This document shows positions 52,367-60,761 of a stretch of DNA of 64,000 nucleotides, one piece after another. Position numbers and translations under genes: made by a program. The stretch comes from Verrucomicrobiota bacterium (GTDB lineage Bacteria > Verrucomicrobiota > Verrucomicrobiia > Verrucomicrobiales > Verrucomicrobiaceae), in contig JANYCZ010000002.1 of the NCBI GenBank assembly GCA_025360015.1, positions 1-64,000 of the forward strand. The letters are read 5' to 3'. The notes under the pieces are model-generated. The model was not told the DNA's origin. It did not search any database and worked only from the letters and a program-made list of their open reading frames with translations. Position 1 is the stretch's first letter. Every line of letters begins with the position of its first letter.

Positions 52367-53965
52367 ATGCTCCGCTCTCTCATAGCCTCCCTCCTGCTCG
52401 CTTCCGCCGCCAGCGCCGCGCAGCCGCCGAACATTGTCTTCATCTTCTGCGATGACCTGGCCTATCAGGCCATGAGCTGCTACGGCGATCACCGCAAGCT
52501 GCTCGATACGCCAAACATGGACCGCATCGCCAAAGAGGGCATGCGTTTCGACCGCTGCCTGGTGACGAACTCCATCTGCGGGCCGAGCCGCGCGGTGATC
52601 CAGACGGGCAAGTACTCGCACGCCAACGGCTTCTACAACAACAGCAACAGCAAGTTCGACAGCAGCCAGCCCACCTTCCCGAAGGTGATGCAAAAGAGCG
52701 GCTACCAGATGGCCATGATCGGCAAGTGGCACCTCATGACCGATCCCGTGGCCTATGACTACTGGAACGTGCTGCCAGGCCAGGGGGTGTATTACAATCC
52801 GCCCATGATCGACAACGGCAAGCCCGTGAAATACGACGGCTACGTCACCGACATCATCGGCGATCTCACGCTGGACTGGCTGAAGCAGCGCGACAAAACC
52901 AAGCCCTTCATGATGATGTGCCAGCACAAGGCCCCGCATCGCGAATGGGAGCCGCCGGTGCGCTATCTCGGCTTTGACAAAGACCGCGTGTATGAAGAGC
53001 CCGAGACGCTCTTCGACAGCTACTCAGGCCGCAGCAAGGCGGTGAGCGATCATGACATGGGCATCGACCGCACAATGACGGACAAGGATGTGAAACTCAT
53101 CGCCCCTCCACAATTGAATGCCGAGCAAAAGAAGGCCTGGGATGCCTACTACGAGCCGCGCAATGCGAAGTACCGCGAGGCCGCACCCGCGGGACGCGAT
53201 CTGGTGAAGTGGCGCTACCAGCGCTACATGCACGACTACCTCGCCTGCGTGAAGGCGGTGGACGATAACGTGGGCCGCGTGCTCGATTACCTGGACAAGG
53301 AAGGCCTCACGAAAGACACCGTGGTCATGCTCAGCAGCGATCAGGGCTTCTACCTCGGGGAGCACGGCTGGTTCGACAAACGCTGGATCTTTGAGGAGTC
53401 CCTGCGCACCCCGTTCCTCGTGCGCTGGCCCGGCGTGATCAAGCCCGGCAGCACCAGCAGCAAGATCGTCAGCCTGATCGACTTCGCGAGCACCTTCCTG
53501 GACATCGCCCAATGCCCCAACCTGCCGGATGTACATGGCCGCAGCCTGGTGCCGTTGTTCAAAGGTGAGACGCCTGCCGACTGGCGCAAGTCGCTGTACT
53601 ACCACTACTACGAGTATCCGGTGCCGCACCACGTGCGCCCGCATTACGGCGTCATCACGGATCGCTACAAGCTCATCCATTACTACAAGCCCGACGTCGA
53701 TGACTGGGAGCTGATGGACCGCGAGAAAGACCCGCTGGAGGTGAAGAGCTTCTACAACGACCCCGCTTACGCCGACACCGTCAAAGAACTCAAAGCCGAA
53801 ATCCTGCGCCTACAGGCCGAGGTGAAGGAGACCATGCCGCCGCCGCGCTTCGCCTTCGGCAACAAAGCCTTTGAAGGCGAGGTCAATCCGCCGGTGCAGC
53901 CGCAAGGCCAAGGCAAAGGAATGGGTGCTGGCAAGAAGAAAGCAGGCGGGATAAAGGCAGAGTGA
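52367..53965 (+). CDS. Secreted sulfatase (formylglycine-dependent, Cys-type)
   Basis: From the ATG at 52367 the 532-aa product has a signal peptide (LIASLLLASAASAA), the calcium-binding FIFCDDLAYQAMSCYGD, and the modification motif Cys71-Gly-Pro-Ser-Arg, in which the Cys would be converted to formylglycine by a maturase encoded elsewhere. ALS signatures GYQMAMIGKWHL and the substrate-site DQGFYLGEHGWFDKRWIFEESLRTPFLVRWPG follow. The C-terminal ~25 residues are a Gln/Gly/Lys-rich tail. Substrate is unknown; Verrucomicrobia use such enzymes on sulfated polysaccharides. Earlier in-frame starts put no signal peptide at the N-terminus. Confidence 0.9.
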   Translation: MLRSLIASLLLASAASAAQPPNIVFIFCDDLAYQAMSCYGDHRKLLDTPNMDRIAKEGMRFDRCLVTNSICGPSRAVIQTGKYSHANGFYNNSNSKFDSSQPTFPKVMQKSGYQMAMIGKWHLMTDPVAYDYWNVLPGQGVYYNPPMIDNGKPVKYDGYVTDIIGDLTLDWLKQRDKTKPFMMMCQHKAPHREWEPPVRYLGFDKDRVYEEPETLFDSYSGRSKAVSDHDMGIDRTMTDKDVKLIAPPQLNAEQKKAWDAYYEPRNAKYREAAPAGRDLVKWRYQRYMHDYLACVKAVDDNVGRVLDYLDKEGLTKDTVVMLSSDQGFYLGEHGWFDKRWIFEESLRTPFLVRWPGVIKPGSTSSKIVSLIDFASTFLDIAQCPNLPDVHGRSLVPLFKGETPADWRKSLYYHYYEYPVPHHVRPHYGVITDRYKLIHYYKPDVDDWELMDREKDPLEVKSFYNDPAYADTVKELKAEILRLQAEVKETMPPPRFAFGNKAFEGEVNPPVQPQGQGKGMGAGKKKAGGIKAE

Positions 53966-53982
53966 CCGTAACCCTCACCCTC

Positions 53983-54102
53983 ATGACACCGACGGAAATC
54001 AAACACCAGATCGACGCCATGTCAGATGAGGATCGCTTTCTTGCGGCGGCGTATCTTGAGCACCTGTCGAATGAGAAAGATGCCGCGTATCACCTGAATT
54101 AA
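53983..54102 (+). pseudogene. Truncated small antitoxin-like gene, cut by the tandem repeat
   Basis: A 39-codon frame encodes MTPTEIKHQIDAMSDEDRFL, then AAAYLEHLSNEKDAAYHLN. This looks like the start of a small helical protein of the kind found as antitoxins in this phylum. Its TAA is formed at the exact junction with the first 323-bp repeat unit, so the rest of the gene was probably lost when the repeat arrived. There is no toxin gene beside it. Confidence 0.5.
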
Positions 54103-54990
54103 AACGCTCCCTGGCGCGCGGGCCTCCGAGCCCGCAGCAGGTCGCTTCCACGCAGCGGGTGTGGCTACAGACAAAACAGCGGAAGGACGAGGACCGCGGG
54201 GACGAGAGAGCGATGGCAGCAGGGACGGTTCGCAGCCGCGTGTGTTTGCGGCGTGCTGCGGACTCGGAGGTCCGCGCGCCAGTACCCTTGGGACCTGCTT
54301 CGCTCCATTCCGCGACGTGCGGCCTTAACTGAGTGCATTCATGCCTAACTGAAATGACACTCAGTTGAGCCAGTGTTTCGCTATTTTCGCGTTTCCCGCA
54401 AAGGCAATGGGCCTCTGCCGAGGAAAACGCTCCTGGCGCGCGGGCCTCCGAGCCCGCAGCAGGTCGCTTCCACGCAGCGGGTGTGGCTGCAGACAAAACA
54501 GCGGAAACACGAGTACCTCGGGGACGAGAGAGCGATGGCAGCAGGGACAGTTCGCAGCCGCGTGTGTTTGCGGAGTGCTGCGGACTCGGAGGTCCGCGCG
54601 CCAGTACCCTTGGGGCCTGCTTCGCTCCATTCCGCGACGTGCGGCCTTAACTGAGTGCTATTCATGCTTGGCATGACCGGCACTCAGTTAAGCCAGTGTT
54701 TCGCCATTTTCGCGTTTCCCGCAAAGCCAATGGGCCTCTGCCGAGGAAAACGCTCCTGGCGCGCGGGCCTCCGAGCCCGCGGCAGGTCGCTTCCGCGCAG
54801 CGGGTGTGGCTACAGACAAAACAGCGGAAGGACGAGGACCGCAGGGACGAGAGAGCGATGGCAGCAGGGACGGTTCGCAGCCGCGTGTGTTGCGGAGTGC
54901 TGCGGACTCGGAGGTCCGCGCTCGGGGACTTCTTTCTTCCTGCGGCGCTTCATTCCGCAACGCATGTCCTTAAACAAGTGCCATTCCTGA
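54101..54990. repeat. Tandem repeat with 323-bp period, two full copies and a partial third
   Basis: The motif AAAACGCTCC starts at 54101, 54424 and 54747, exactly 323 bp apart, and the sequences between are nearly identical. The third copy diverges from about 54920 on. Each unit contains a 29-bp inverted pair (see next entry) and the copies are joined by hairpins such as CTTAACTGAGTGC (54646-54658) with its reverse complement at 54680-54692. Short frames on both strands repeat with the unit and look like by-products. No real gene is seen from 54103 to 55044. Confidence 0.9.
54111..54282. repeat. 172-bp inverted-repeat element inside the first tandem unit
   Basis: The left arm, 54111-54139, and the right arm, 54254-54282, are 29 bp long and match as reverse complements at 27 of 29 positions (arm starts CTGGCGCGCGG and ends CCGCAGCA). 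Equivalent arms are present in the other two units. Such ends are typical of short non-autonomous elements or bulky cruciform repeats. Confidence 0.75.
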
Positions 54991-55044
54991 TGGGCATTTG
55001 TAGCATGCAGACGAAACCGTTGTCTTCACCGCTGCGACCTCAAA

Positions 55045-55587
55045 CTACACCTTCACCCGCTTCGGCATCGAGGGACACAATACTGACGCCTTCGCCGCTG
55101 CCGCCTCGTCGCCCTTGAGGAAGAAATGCAGCGCGCCCTTTTGGTCGCAGAGCCACACCTCCTCAGCACCTGCCCCGAAGTAAAGTTCACGCTTGTTCTC
55201 CATCTCCTGCCGGGTGTTCCCTGGCGACACGACTTCGACGCAAATCTCGGGCGCGATCGTCAGCACATCGTCCTTCAATCCACGCTTCACCCGGCTCTCC
55301 GATATCCATGCTACATCGGCGCCTTTGACGCCATCCCTTGTCAGCACGGCGCATTCAGTGAGCGCACGCCCTCCGTTCATGAGGATCTTGAGGAGATGGC
55401 CGATTTCCAATTGGAGGGTTGAATGAGTGAATCCAGGTGGCGGCATCATGACGATGTGTCCGTAGCGGTTGGTTTCGATGCGTTCGGTCAGTCGTTGCAG
55501 GCCGGGATCAGCGCACACCTGCCGCCAGCGCTCCAGATGGAATGCGGTCGCATTCTTGATGCTGGGGAGTTTGAGCAGCGCTGCCAT
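55045..55587 (-). CDS. Uma2 family (DUF820) putative endonuclease
   Basis: The 180-aa product fits the Uma2/DUF820 family, restriction endonuclease-like proteins found in expanded sets in Planctomycetes, Cyanobacteria and Verrucomicrobia. Visible motifs are YGHIVMMPPPGFTHSTLQ, GADVAWISESRV (Asp of the PD-ExK type core), ICVEVVSPGNTRQEMENKRELYFGAGAEEVWLCD. The core acidic residue and lysine of the nuclease site are present, but activity and role are unproven. It is the nearest gene to the tandem repeat. Confidence 0.85.
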   Translation of the reverse strand: MAALLKLPSIKNATAFHLERWRQVCADPGLQRLTERIETNRYGHIVMMPPPGFTHSTLQLEIGHLLKILMNGGRALTECAVLTRDGVKGADVAWISESRVKRGLKDDVLTIAPEICVEVVSPGNTRQEMENKRELYFGAGAEEVWLCDQKGALHFFLKGDEAAAAKASVLCPSMPKRVKV

Positions 55588-55667
55588 GATGATGGATGGT
55601 AAGGGTTCGCGAAGGTGCCTTCAACCCGAAACTTGGGCGGCAGAAATCACTTGCCCGCAGCCCGCCT

Positions 55668-56831
55668 TCACCGCCACATCGTCTTGCTCACATACCACTC
55701 GACGAACTGCGGGCCGTAGAAGACCCAGATGGCGGCACCCATCGCGAGATAAGGGCCAAAGGGGATCTTGGCACCCCACTCGGCCTTGCCAGTCAGGCGG
55801 TGGATCATCGCAAACACGGTGCCTATGACGGAGGCGGCGAGGATGGTGAAGAGCACGGACTGCCAGCCGGTGAAGGCACCGATCATCATGAGGAAGAGCA
55901 CATCGCCAAAGCCCATGGCCTCGCGCGGGATCACCACCTGGGAGACTTTCGCCTTCAAGTTTGTCACGCCTTCGAGGGCAAATTCGTCCAGATTTGTGCC
56001 CTCGCGCACCTTGAGCTTTTCCATCCACAGCTCAGCGGTCACGGCACCGAATGTGCGGTCATTGACCTGGAGGCTGTTGCAGGAGACCACCATGCGATCC
56101 GTCGCACGCATGAAGAGGTCGGCCCAGTCATACTTGTGCTCGCCGAAGGACACGATGGGTGGCTCCTCATCATTGGGCTGCGCCACTTCCCAGCTTACCT
56201 CTTGGGCAAAAACGAACTTCTTCCGGCCAAACGCCAGCTTCCCCAGCTCCACCACCATCCACAGGCCGCCGAGGCCCAGGGCGGCGCTGGCCAGCGAGAT
56301 CAGCAGGCCGCGCGTGTGCGTCGTCTCGGCCATCAGCGCGGGCACCCACCAGGAGCAGAGCACTCCCACCACGGCACCACCGATGGTGATGGTATGCGGC
56401 AGGATGAAATGGTCGATGTCGATGAAGGTGCCCGAAATCAGCAGGCTCATGAAGACCCACAGGCACAGCACATGCGGCCCCCAGGCCTGGATCATGGGCC
56501 AGGGATTGCCACCTGCGGCGTATTCCCCGCTGATCTTGAGAAAGACCATGTAAAACATCACGCCGGTCAGCAGCTCCACCAGGAAGTAGCGGATGGAGAT
56601 GCCGCCACCGCAGTTCGCGCATTTGCCACGCAGCAGCAGCCAGCTCAGCAGCGGGATGTTCTGCCACATGGGGATCTGGTACTTGCAGGAGGGGCAGAAG
56701 CTGCGCCGGGGATTGTTCACCGAGATCCCCAGCGGCAGGCGGTAGATGACCACATTGAGGAAGGAGCCGATGCCCGCCCCCATGTAAAAGGCCAGAAGGT
56801 GCAGCAGGGTGTTGAGAATTTGAAAGCGCAT
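55668..56831 (-). CDS. Prepilin peptidase (GspO/PilD-like), with an internal insertion
   Basis: This inner membrane aspartic protease cleaves type IV prepilins and pseudopilins. From the ATG at 56831 (387 aa) the N-terminal zinc region has Cys46-x2-Cys49 and Cys71-x2-Cys74 (CPSC and CANC). Catalytic Asp residues are in TFIDIDHF (138, 140) and GFGDVL (310). Between the third-last and last helices a soluble segment of ~95 residues (about 206-302) is inserted, so the protein is ~100 aa longer than E. coli homologues. A TTG at 56852 could extend it. It is separate from any pilin gene in this window. Confidence 0.9.
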   Translation of the reverse strand: MRFQILNTLLHLLAFYMGAGIGSFLNVVIYRLPLGISVNNPRRSFCPSCKYQIPMWQNIPLLSWLLLRGKCANCGGGISIRYFLVELLTGVMFYMVFLKISGEYAAGGNPWPMIQAWGPHVLCLWVFMSLLISGTFIDIDHFILPHTITIGGAVVGVLCSWWVPALMAETTHTRGLLISLASAALGLGGLWMVVELGKLAFGRKKFVFAQEVSWEVAQPNDEEPPIVSFGEHKYDWADLFMRATDRMVVSCNSLQVNDRTFGAVTAELWMEKLKVREGTNLDEFALEGVTNLKAKVSQVVIPREAMGFGDVLFLMMIGAFTGWQSVLFTILAASVIGTVFAMIHRLTGKAEWGAKIPFGPYLAMGAAIWVFYGPQFVEWYVSKTMWR

Positions 56832-56893
56832 GAATGTGGGCTGAGTTTGCAAACTTGGCCTGCCGTGCGTGAATACGGAAGCAAAAATTCCAC

Positions 56894-57595
56894 ATGACTT
56901 CAGATTCCTGGCGCAGCCTGCGCCTCATTCTTCTCGGCTTCGCCGCCCTCAGCTCCTGCACCCGTCCTCAGCATGGGACCGGCACGCTGGTGCCCGGCCG
57001 CACTCTGGATCTGGCAAAGCAGCGCGGCCTCGTCGATGTGCGCAGGGTGATCCCAGGCATCGGCATTGATCTGCGCTACGCCACGGCCGACAACGTCACC
57101 GGGCATGCCATCTACCCGGCCCACATGCCCTGCCTGCTGCGCACGGAGACGGCGGCAAAGCTCAAGCAGGCCCAGGCGATCCTGCATGCACAGGGCTACG
57201 GCCTGCGCATCTGGGACGCCTATCGCCCGCCGGAGGTGCAGGAGACGCTGCACCAGCACGCCAGCAGCACCGGCATGTTTCTCTCGCCCAACACGGGCTG
57301 GAGCCGCCACTGCGGCGGCATCGCCGTGGATCTCACGCTGGTGGATGCCCATGGGCAGGAGCAGCGCATGCCCACCGGATTTGACCAGGACCTCGCCCAT
57401 GCCAGCATCCACTACACGGGTGGTGATGCCGTGGTGAAACAAAACCTGCAGGTGCTCCAGGCCGCCATGAAGCAGGCGGGCTTCATCCAGCTGGAGGCTG
57501 AGTGGTGGCACTTCGATGACGCCGAATACCTCACCGATCCCCAGCCCGTGATCTACGGCTGGCGCATCGCCCTTCCTGGGATGTCACCCCCGTGA
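56894..57595 (+). CDS. D-alanyl-D-alanine dipeptidase, VanX-type lipoprotein
   Basis: This is a zinc dipeptidase of the VanX/DdpX family, which cleaves D-Ala-D-Ala. It has 233 aa with a lipobox (LSSC, Cys22). The active site is visible: Arg111 in WDAYRPPEVQ, His139 and Asp146 in SRHCGGIAVDLTL, and Glu203 with His206 in EWWHF. In bacteria without vancomycin resistance clusters the enzyme recycles cell-wall dipeptides, which fits its lone setting. It overlaps the next gene by 4 nt (GTGA). Confidence 0.92.
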   Translation: MTSDSWRSLRLILLGFAALSSCTRPQHGTGTLVPGRTLDLAKQRGLVDVRRVIPGIGIDLRYATADNVTGHAIYPAHMPCLLRTETAAKLKQAQAILHAQGYGLRIWDAYRPPEVQETLHQHASSTGMFLSPNTGWSRHCGGIAVDLTLVDAHGQEQRMPTGFDQDLAHASIHYTGGDAVVKQNLQVLQAAMKQAGFIQLEAEWWHFDDAEYLTDPQPVIYGWRIALPGMSPP

Positions 57596-58329
57596 GCATC
57601 CGCAACAACGCCACTTTCACCATCCTCGATGAGGCGGAAGGCTACATCGTCGTCAACAAGCCCGCGCCGTTGCAGATTCATCCCGGCGATCCCAAGGGCC
57701 CGCCCACGCTCTGGCATCGCCTGTGCGATCTCCTCTCGTATGAAATCGCCAACGGCGGGCAGGTCTCCATCATCAACCGCCTGGACCGCGAGACGAGTGG
57801 AGTGGTGCTGGTGGCAAAGAATCACGAACTCGCCCGCCTCTTTGGCATGGCCATGCAGGAGCGCAAGATTCACAAGACCTACGTCGCCCTCGTCCACGGC
57901 TGGCCGGAGTGGGAGGAGTACACGCTGGATGCGCCCATCCTGAACGCGCGCGATGTGCAGCCCAGCGACATCTGGGTGAAACAAATCGTCCACCCACAAG
58001 GCGCGGAATGCCGCACGGGCTTTCGTACGCTGCGGCGGTTTGAGCGTGAGGGCGAGCCGTTCGCGCTGGTGGAGGCGAAACCGAAGACCGGGCGCATGCA
58101 CCAGATCCGCGTGCATCTGCATCACCTCGGCCTGCCCATTGTGGGAGACAAATTGTATGGCCGCGATGACCGCTGCTACCTGGAGTTCATCGAGACCGGG
58201 TGGACGGAGGCGCTGGCGCAGAGGCTCATCATCCCACGTCAGGCGCTGCATTCATCGCGGCTGGAGCTGAATCTCGAAGGCTTTCCGTCTCATTGGGATG
58301 CACCGGTGCCGGAGGAGTTTGCGCTCTGA
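57592..58329 (+). CDS. RluA-family pseudouridine synthase
   Basis: The 245-aa product isomerises uridine to pseudouridine in rRNA or tRNA. The catalytic loop is NRLDRETSGVVLVAKN, with Asp at its centre; YIVVNKPAPLQIHPGD and AKPKTGRMHQIRVHLHHLGLPIVGDKLYG are the other family blocks. It begins with GTG in a 4-nt overlap with the VanX-type gene. It lacks an S4 domain, so it is closer to RluA/RluC-like short forms than RluD. The exact target nucleotide cannot be inferred. Confidence 0.9.
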   Translation: MSIRNNATFTILDEAEGYIVVNKPAPLQIHPGDPKGPPTLWHRLCDLLSYEIANGGQVSIINRLDRETSGVVLVAKNHELARLFGMAMQERKIHKTYVALVHGWPEWEEYTLDAPILNARDVQPSDIWVKQIVHPQGAECRTGFRTLRRFEREGEPFALVEAKPKTGRMHQIRVHLHHLGLPIVGDKLYGRDDRCYLEFIETGWTEALAQRLIIPRQALHSSRLELNLEGFPSHWDAPVPEEFAL

Positions 58330-58378
58330 AGTACGATAGACACTCCTGTGTTTTAAAGGCTGGGAGCACCTACCAGAG

Positions 58379-58604
58379 CGCGACAGCGTCTTGGAGTGCG
58401 TGCGGCAAGCCTGGGCGCGACGCCGCTTTCGCAGGCCGGACGGTGCGTTTAGGACGAAGCGCATTCTTCACCCCGCGAAAGCGGTGTCGCCGATGCAGGC
58501 TTGCGCCGTGCATCTGGGTCACCGCATTGATTCGCTCCGCTCACCCTTCGGGCAGCCTGCGGCTGTCTATCTCCGCTACGCTCCGGTTCCAAGACGCTGT
58601 CGCG
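58379..58604. repeat. MITE-like element with perfect 17-bp terminal inverted repeats (226 bp)
   Basis: CGCGACAGCGTCTTGGA at 58379-58395 is exactly the reverse complement of 58588-58604. The 226-bp element between has no reading frame of interest and fills most of the 302-bp gap between the pseudouridine synthase and the SDR gene. Perfect ends suggest a recent non-autonomous mobile element, although a flanking target duplication was not clearly seen. Confidence 0.75.
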
Positions 58605-58631
58605 TTCGCGCAGGCCTGGGTGCAAAGGGCA

Positions 58632-59315
58632 TCACGCCCAGCGCCGCACGCGGCTGTCGAGCTGGAACACCTGGCCGCTGACGTTTTCCATGCTGTGCAG
58701 GAATAGGATGAAGCGCGCCACGTCCTCCGCGGTGTTCAACCGGCCCAGCGCATGCTGACTCAGCAAGCTCTCGCGCCATGCTGCATCTTCCAGCAGGTGG
58801 CGTGTCATCTGGGTGTCGAGGAAGCCCGGCAGCACGCAGTTCGCACGCACATTCCGCGCACCATATTCTTTGGCGATGCTTTGCGTGAAGCCGATCAAGC
58901 CCGCTTTCGCCGCCGCGTAATTCGCCTGCCCCGCCGGCCCGCTCAGCGCTGAGTAGGAGCCGATGTTCACGATGTGACCGCAGCGCTGCTTCGACATCAG
59001 CTTCACCGCTGACTGAGACACGAGAAACGCGCCTTTCAGATTCACATCAACGACGTGGTCAAACTCCGCCTCGCTCATCTTGGCCACGGAGACATCACGA
59101 CAGACGCCGGCGTTGTTGATGAGGAGATCGAGGTGTTTGACTCCGGCGAAAAAGGCGCGGACGGAGCCGGCGTTTGTGACGTCCAACGCATCACGCCCTG
59201 GAGCAAGCACATTGAATCCAGCCTGCTGCAACTCGGCGCTGATCGCCTGCGCCAGATCCCCTGCACCGCCCGTGATGAAGGCGGTGCGGGTTGGTGATTC
59301 GGATGGCGGAAGCAT
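58632..59315 (-). CDS. SDR family oxidoreductase (FabG-like)
   Basis: The 227-aa product is a short-chain dehydrogenase. The cofactor motif is TAFITGGAGDLAQAI, NNAG is at 67-70, and the catalytic Tyr133 and Lys137 are in ANYAAAKAG. GFLDTQMTRHL follows. The C-terminus FILFLHSMENVSGQVFQLDSRVRRWA is FabG-like. Substrate is unknown: 3-oxoacyl-ACP reduction or sugar/alcohol oxidation are both possible. Palindromic repeats lie just upstream. Confidence 0.88.
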   Translation of the reverse strand: MLPPSESPTRTAFITGGAGDLAQAISAELQQAGFNVLAPGRDALDVTNAGSVRAFFAGVKHLDLLINNAGVCRDVSVAKMSEAEFDHVVDVNLKGAFLVSQSAVKLMSKQRCGHIVNIGSYSALSGPAGQANYAAAKAGLIGFTQSIAKEYGARNVRANCVLPGFLDTQMTRHLLEDAAWRESLLSQHALGRLNTAEDVARFILFLHSMENVSGQVFQLDSRVRRWA

Positions 59316-59332
59316 GCAGCGCTCATAGTAGG

Positions 59333-59383
59333 CCAGTTGCGCTGCAACTGGAGTTTTTCCTGCACCAGTTGCGGCGCAACTGG
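59333..59383. repeat. Pair of CCAGTTGC palindromes
   Basis: Two perfect 8-bp-arm palindromes of the form CCAGTTGC-N3-GCAACTGG lie at 59333-59351 and 59365-59383, 13 bp apart. The second, with its flank (ACCAGTTGC...TGGGCTACTTTACG), recurs at 62584-62614. They sit between the 5' end of the SDR gene and the 3' end of the Gfo/Idh gene, and could act as a terminator-like or REP-like element. Confidence 0.75.
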
Positions 59384-59398
59384 GCTACTTTACGGCAC

Positions 59399-60526
59399 TC
59401 ACCCCAGCGTGAAGGCCGGGAGCTTCACGATCTTCCCACCTGCCAGCGCGGACTGATGGGCGCAGAGGCCCACGCAGGTCCAGTTGGCGGACTGCGCGGC
59501 GTTCGGGAAGGGCTGGCGCTTTTCGGCGAGGGCATTGGCGAACTCGTTGGCGAGATGCGGATGGCTGCCGCCGTGGCCGCTGCCCTGGGTGAAGCTGAGG
59601 TGCGTCTTCTTGCCGAGATCATAGACGCCCTTCGTCGTGAAGCGCTGGATCGGCTTCGGCAGGCGCTTGGCGAAGTCGGGAGTCTTGATCAGTTTGGGAA
59701 TCTTGTGCTCGGGCAGTTTCGCGCGGTGCAGGATGAGCGGCTCATGCTCAATGAGCGGCCATTCGATGGAGGCTTTGTCGCCATAAACGTCGATGCTCTC
59801 ACGATACTGGCGCGCGGTGTCAAACAGGCTGCGGATGATGCGGGCGCTCACATCGGTGCCTTTGAATTTGATGTGCGCGGTCTCGACGGCAAAGGGGGAG
59901 CCGTAGCACTTTTGCAGTTCTTTGCGCACGGTGCCGGAGCCAAAGCAGCTCACGTATTCAGCGGGTTTGCCGATCATTCCGGCCACCGGGCCGACGCAGT
60001 GCGTGGCGTACCACATCGGCGGCAGGCCGGGCCAGTAGTTCGGCCAGCCGTCCATGTCCTGCTGGTGGGAGGCCTGCACAAATTGCAGCTTGCCCAGCTT
60101 GCCCTGATCGAGCTGCTCCTTCATGAAGAGGTACTCGCGGGCATAGACCACGGTCTCCATCATCATGTACTTGAGGCCGGTCTTCTTGACGAGGTCGCAG
60201 ATTTTTTTGCAGTCTTCGATGCTGGTCGCCATCGGCACGGTGCAGGCGACGTGCTTGCCCGCCTTGAGCGCTTCGATGCTCATCCAGCCGTGGTCGGGAA
60301 TGGGGGAGTTGATGTGGACGGCGTCGATGTTCGGGTCCTTGAGCATCGTCTTGAAATCCGTGTAGCGCACGTCCACGCCGAAGGCATCGCCGATGGTCTT
60401 GAGCTTCTTCTCATCGCGCTGGCAGATGGCGTAGCAGGTGGTCAGCGGATGGCGCTGCCAGATGGGGATGAATTCCGCCCCGAAACCGAGGCCAACGACG
60501 GCGATGTTGAGCTTTTTGTCTGACAT
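59399..60526 (-). CDS. Gfo/Idh/MocA family oxidoreductase
   Basis: The NAD(P)-dependent oxidoreductase of this family acts on sugars and inositol-type compounds. The start is taken at the ATG at 60526 (MSDKKLNIAVVGLGFGAEF), giving 375 aa; the open frame before it adds 76 Pro/Ser-rich residues overlapping the queA promoter region. Other family marks are IDAVHINSPIPDHGWMSIEALKAGKHVACTVPMATS, with the lysine that contacts substrate in related enzymes, and GSGHGGSHPHLANEF with His residues near the active site. It is divergent from queA. Confidence 0.9.
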   Translation of the reverse strand: MSDKKLNIAVVGLGFGAEFIPIWQRHPLTTCYAICQRDEKKLKTIGDAFGVDVRYTDFKTMLKDPNIDAVHINSPIPDHGWMSIEALKAGKHVACTVPMATSIEDCKKICDLVKKTGLKYMMMETVVYAREYLFMKEQLDQGKLGKLQFVQASHQQDMDGWPNYWPGLPPMWYATHCVGPVAGMIGKPAEYVSCFGSGTVRKELQKCYGSPFAVETAHIKFKGTDVSARIIRSLFDTARQYRESIDVYGDKASIEWPLIEHEPLILHRAKLPEHKIPKLIKTPDFAKRLPKPIQRFTTKGVYDLGKKTHLSFTQGSGHGGSHPHLANEFANALAEKRQPFPNAAQSANWTCVGLCAHQSALAGGKIVKLPAFTLG

Positions 60527-60761
60527 GGTGATTGGAAGGATGACGCGGCTGTTATAGGCGGGAATGGCGGGGCGAGGGAAGGACAAAGTTTGGGGGAAAT
60601 CGGACGGGGAGGGCCGCTGCGCGGACGTTGACGGTAGTTGACGATGGCTGAAGGCTTGCTGCGCAAGCGTTGACGGTAGTTGGAGGAGGGGCCTGCTGCG
60701 CGGGCTTGGAAAAACAACTGTCAACCATCGGCAACCACTGTAAACAAACGCCAACTCCCCA
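60527..60761. promoter_or_regulatory. Divergent promoter region with repeated GTTGACGGTAGTTG
   Basis: This 235-bp gap holds the promoters of the Gfo/Idh gene (minus) and queA (plus). The 14-mer GTTGACGGTAGTTG occurs twice, at about 60627 and 60668, each after a TGCTGCGC/GCTGCGC block, so a ~41-bp unit is repeated imperfectly. The reverse complement of part of it (CAACTGTCAACC) follows near 60715. Promoter boxes were not resolved. Confidence 0.45.

Noticed and set aside
54111..54960. Small Arg/Ser/Ala-rich frames repeated in the 323-bp array
   Set aside because: They repeat with the array on both strands and show no family motif, so they are by-products of the repeat.
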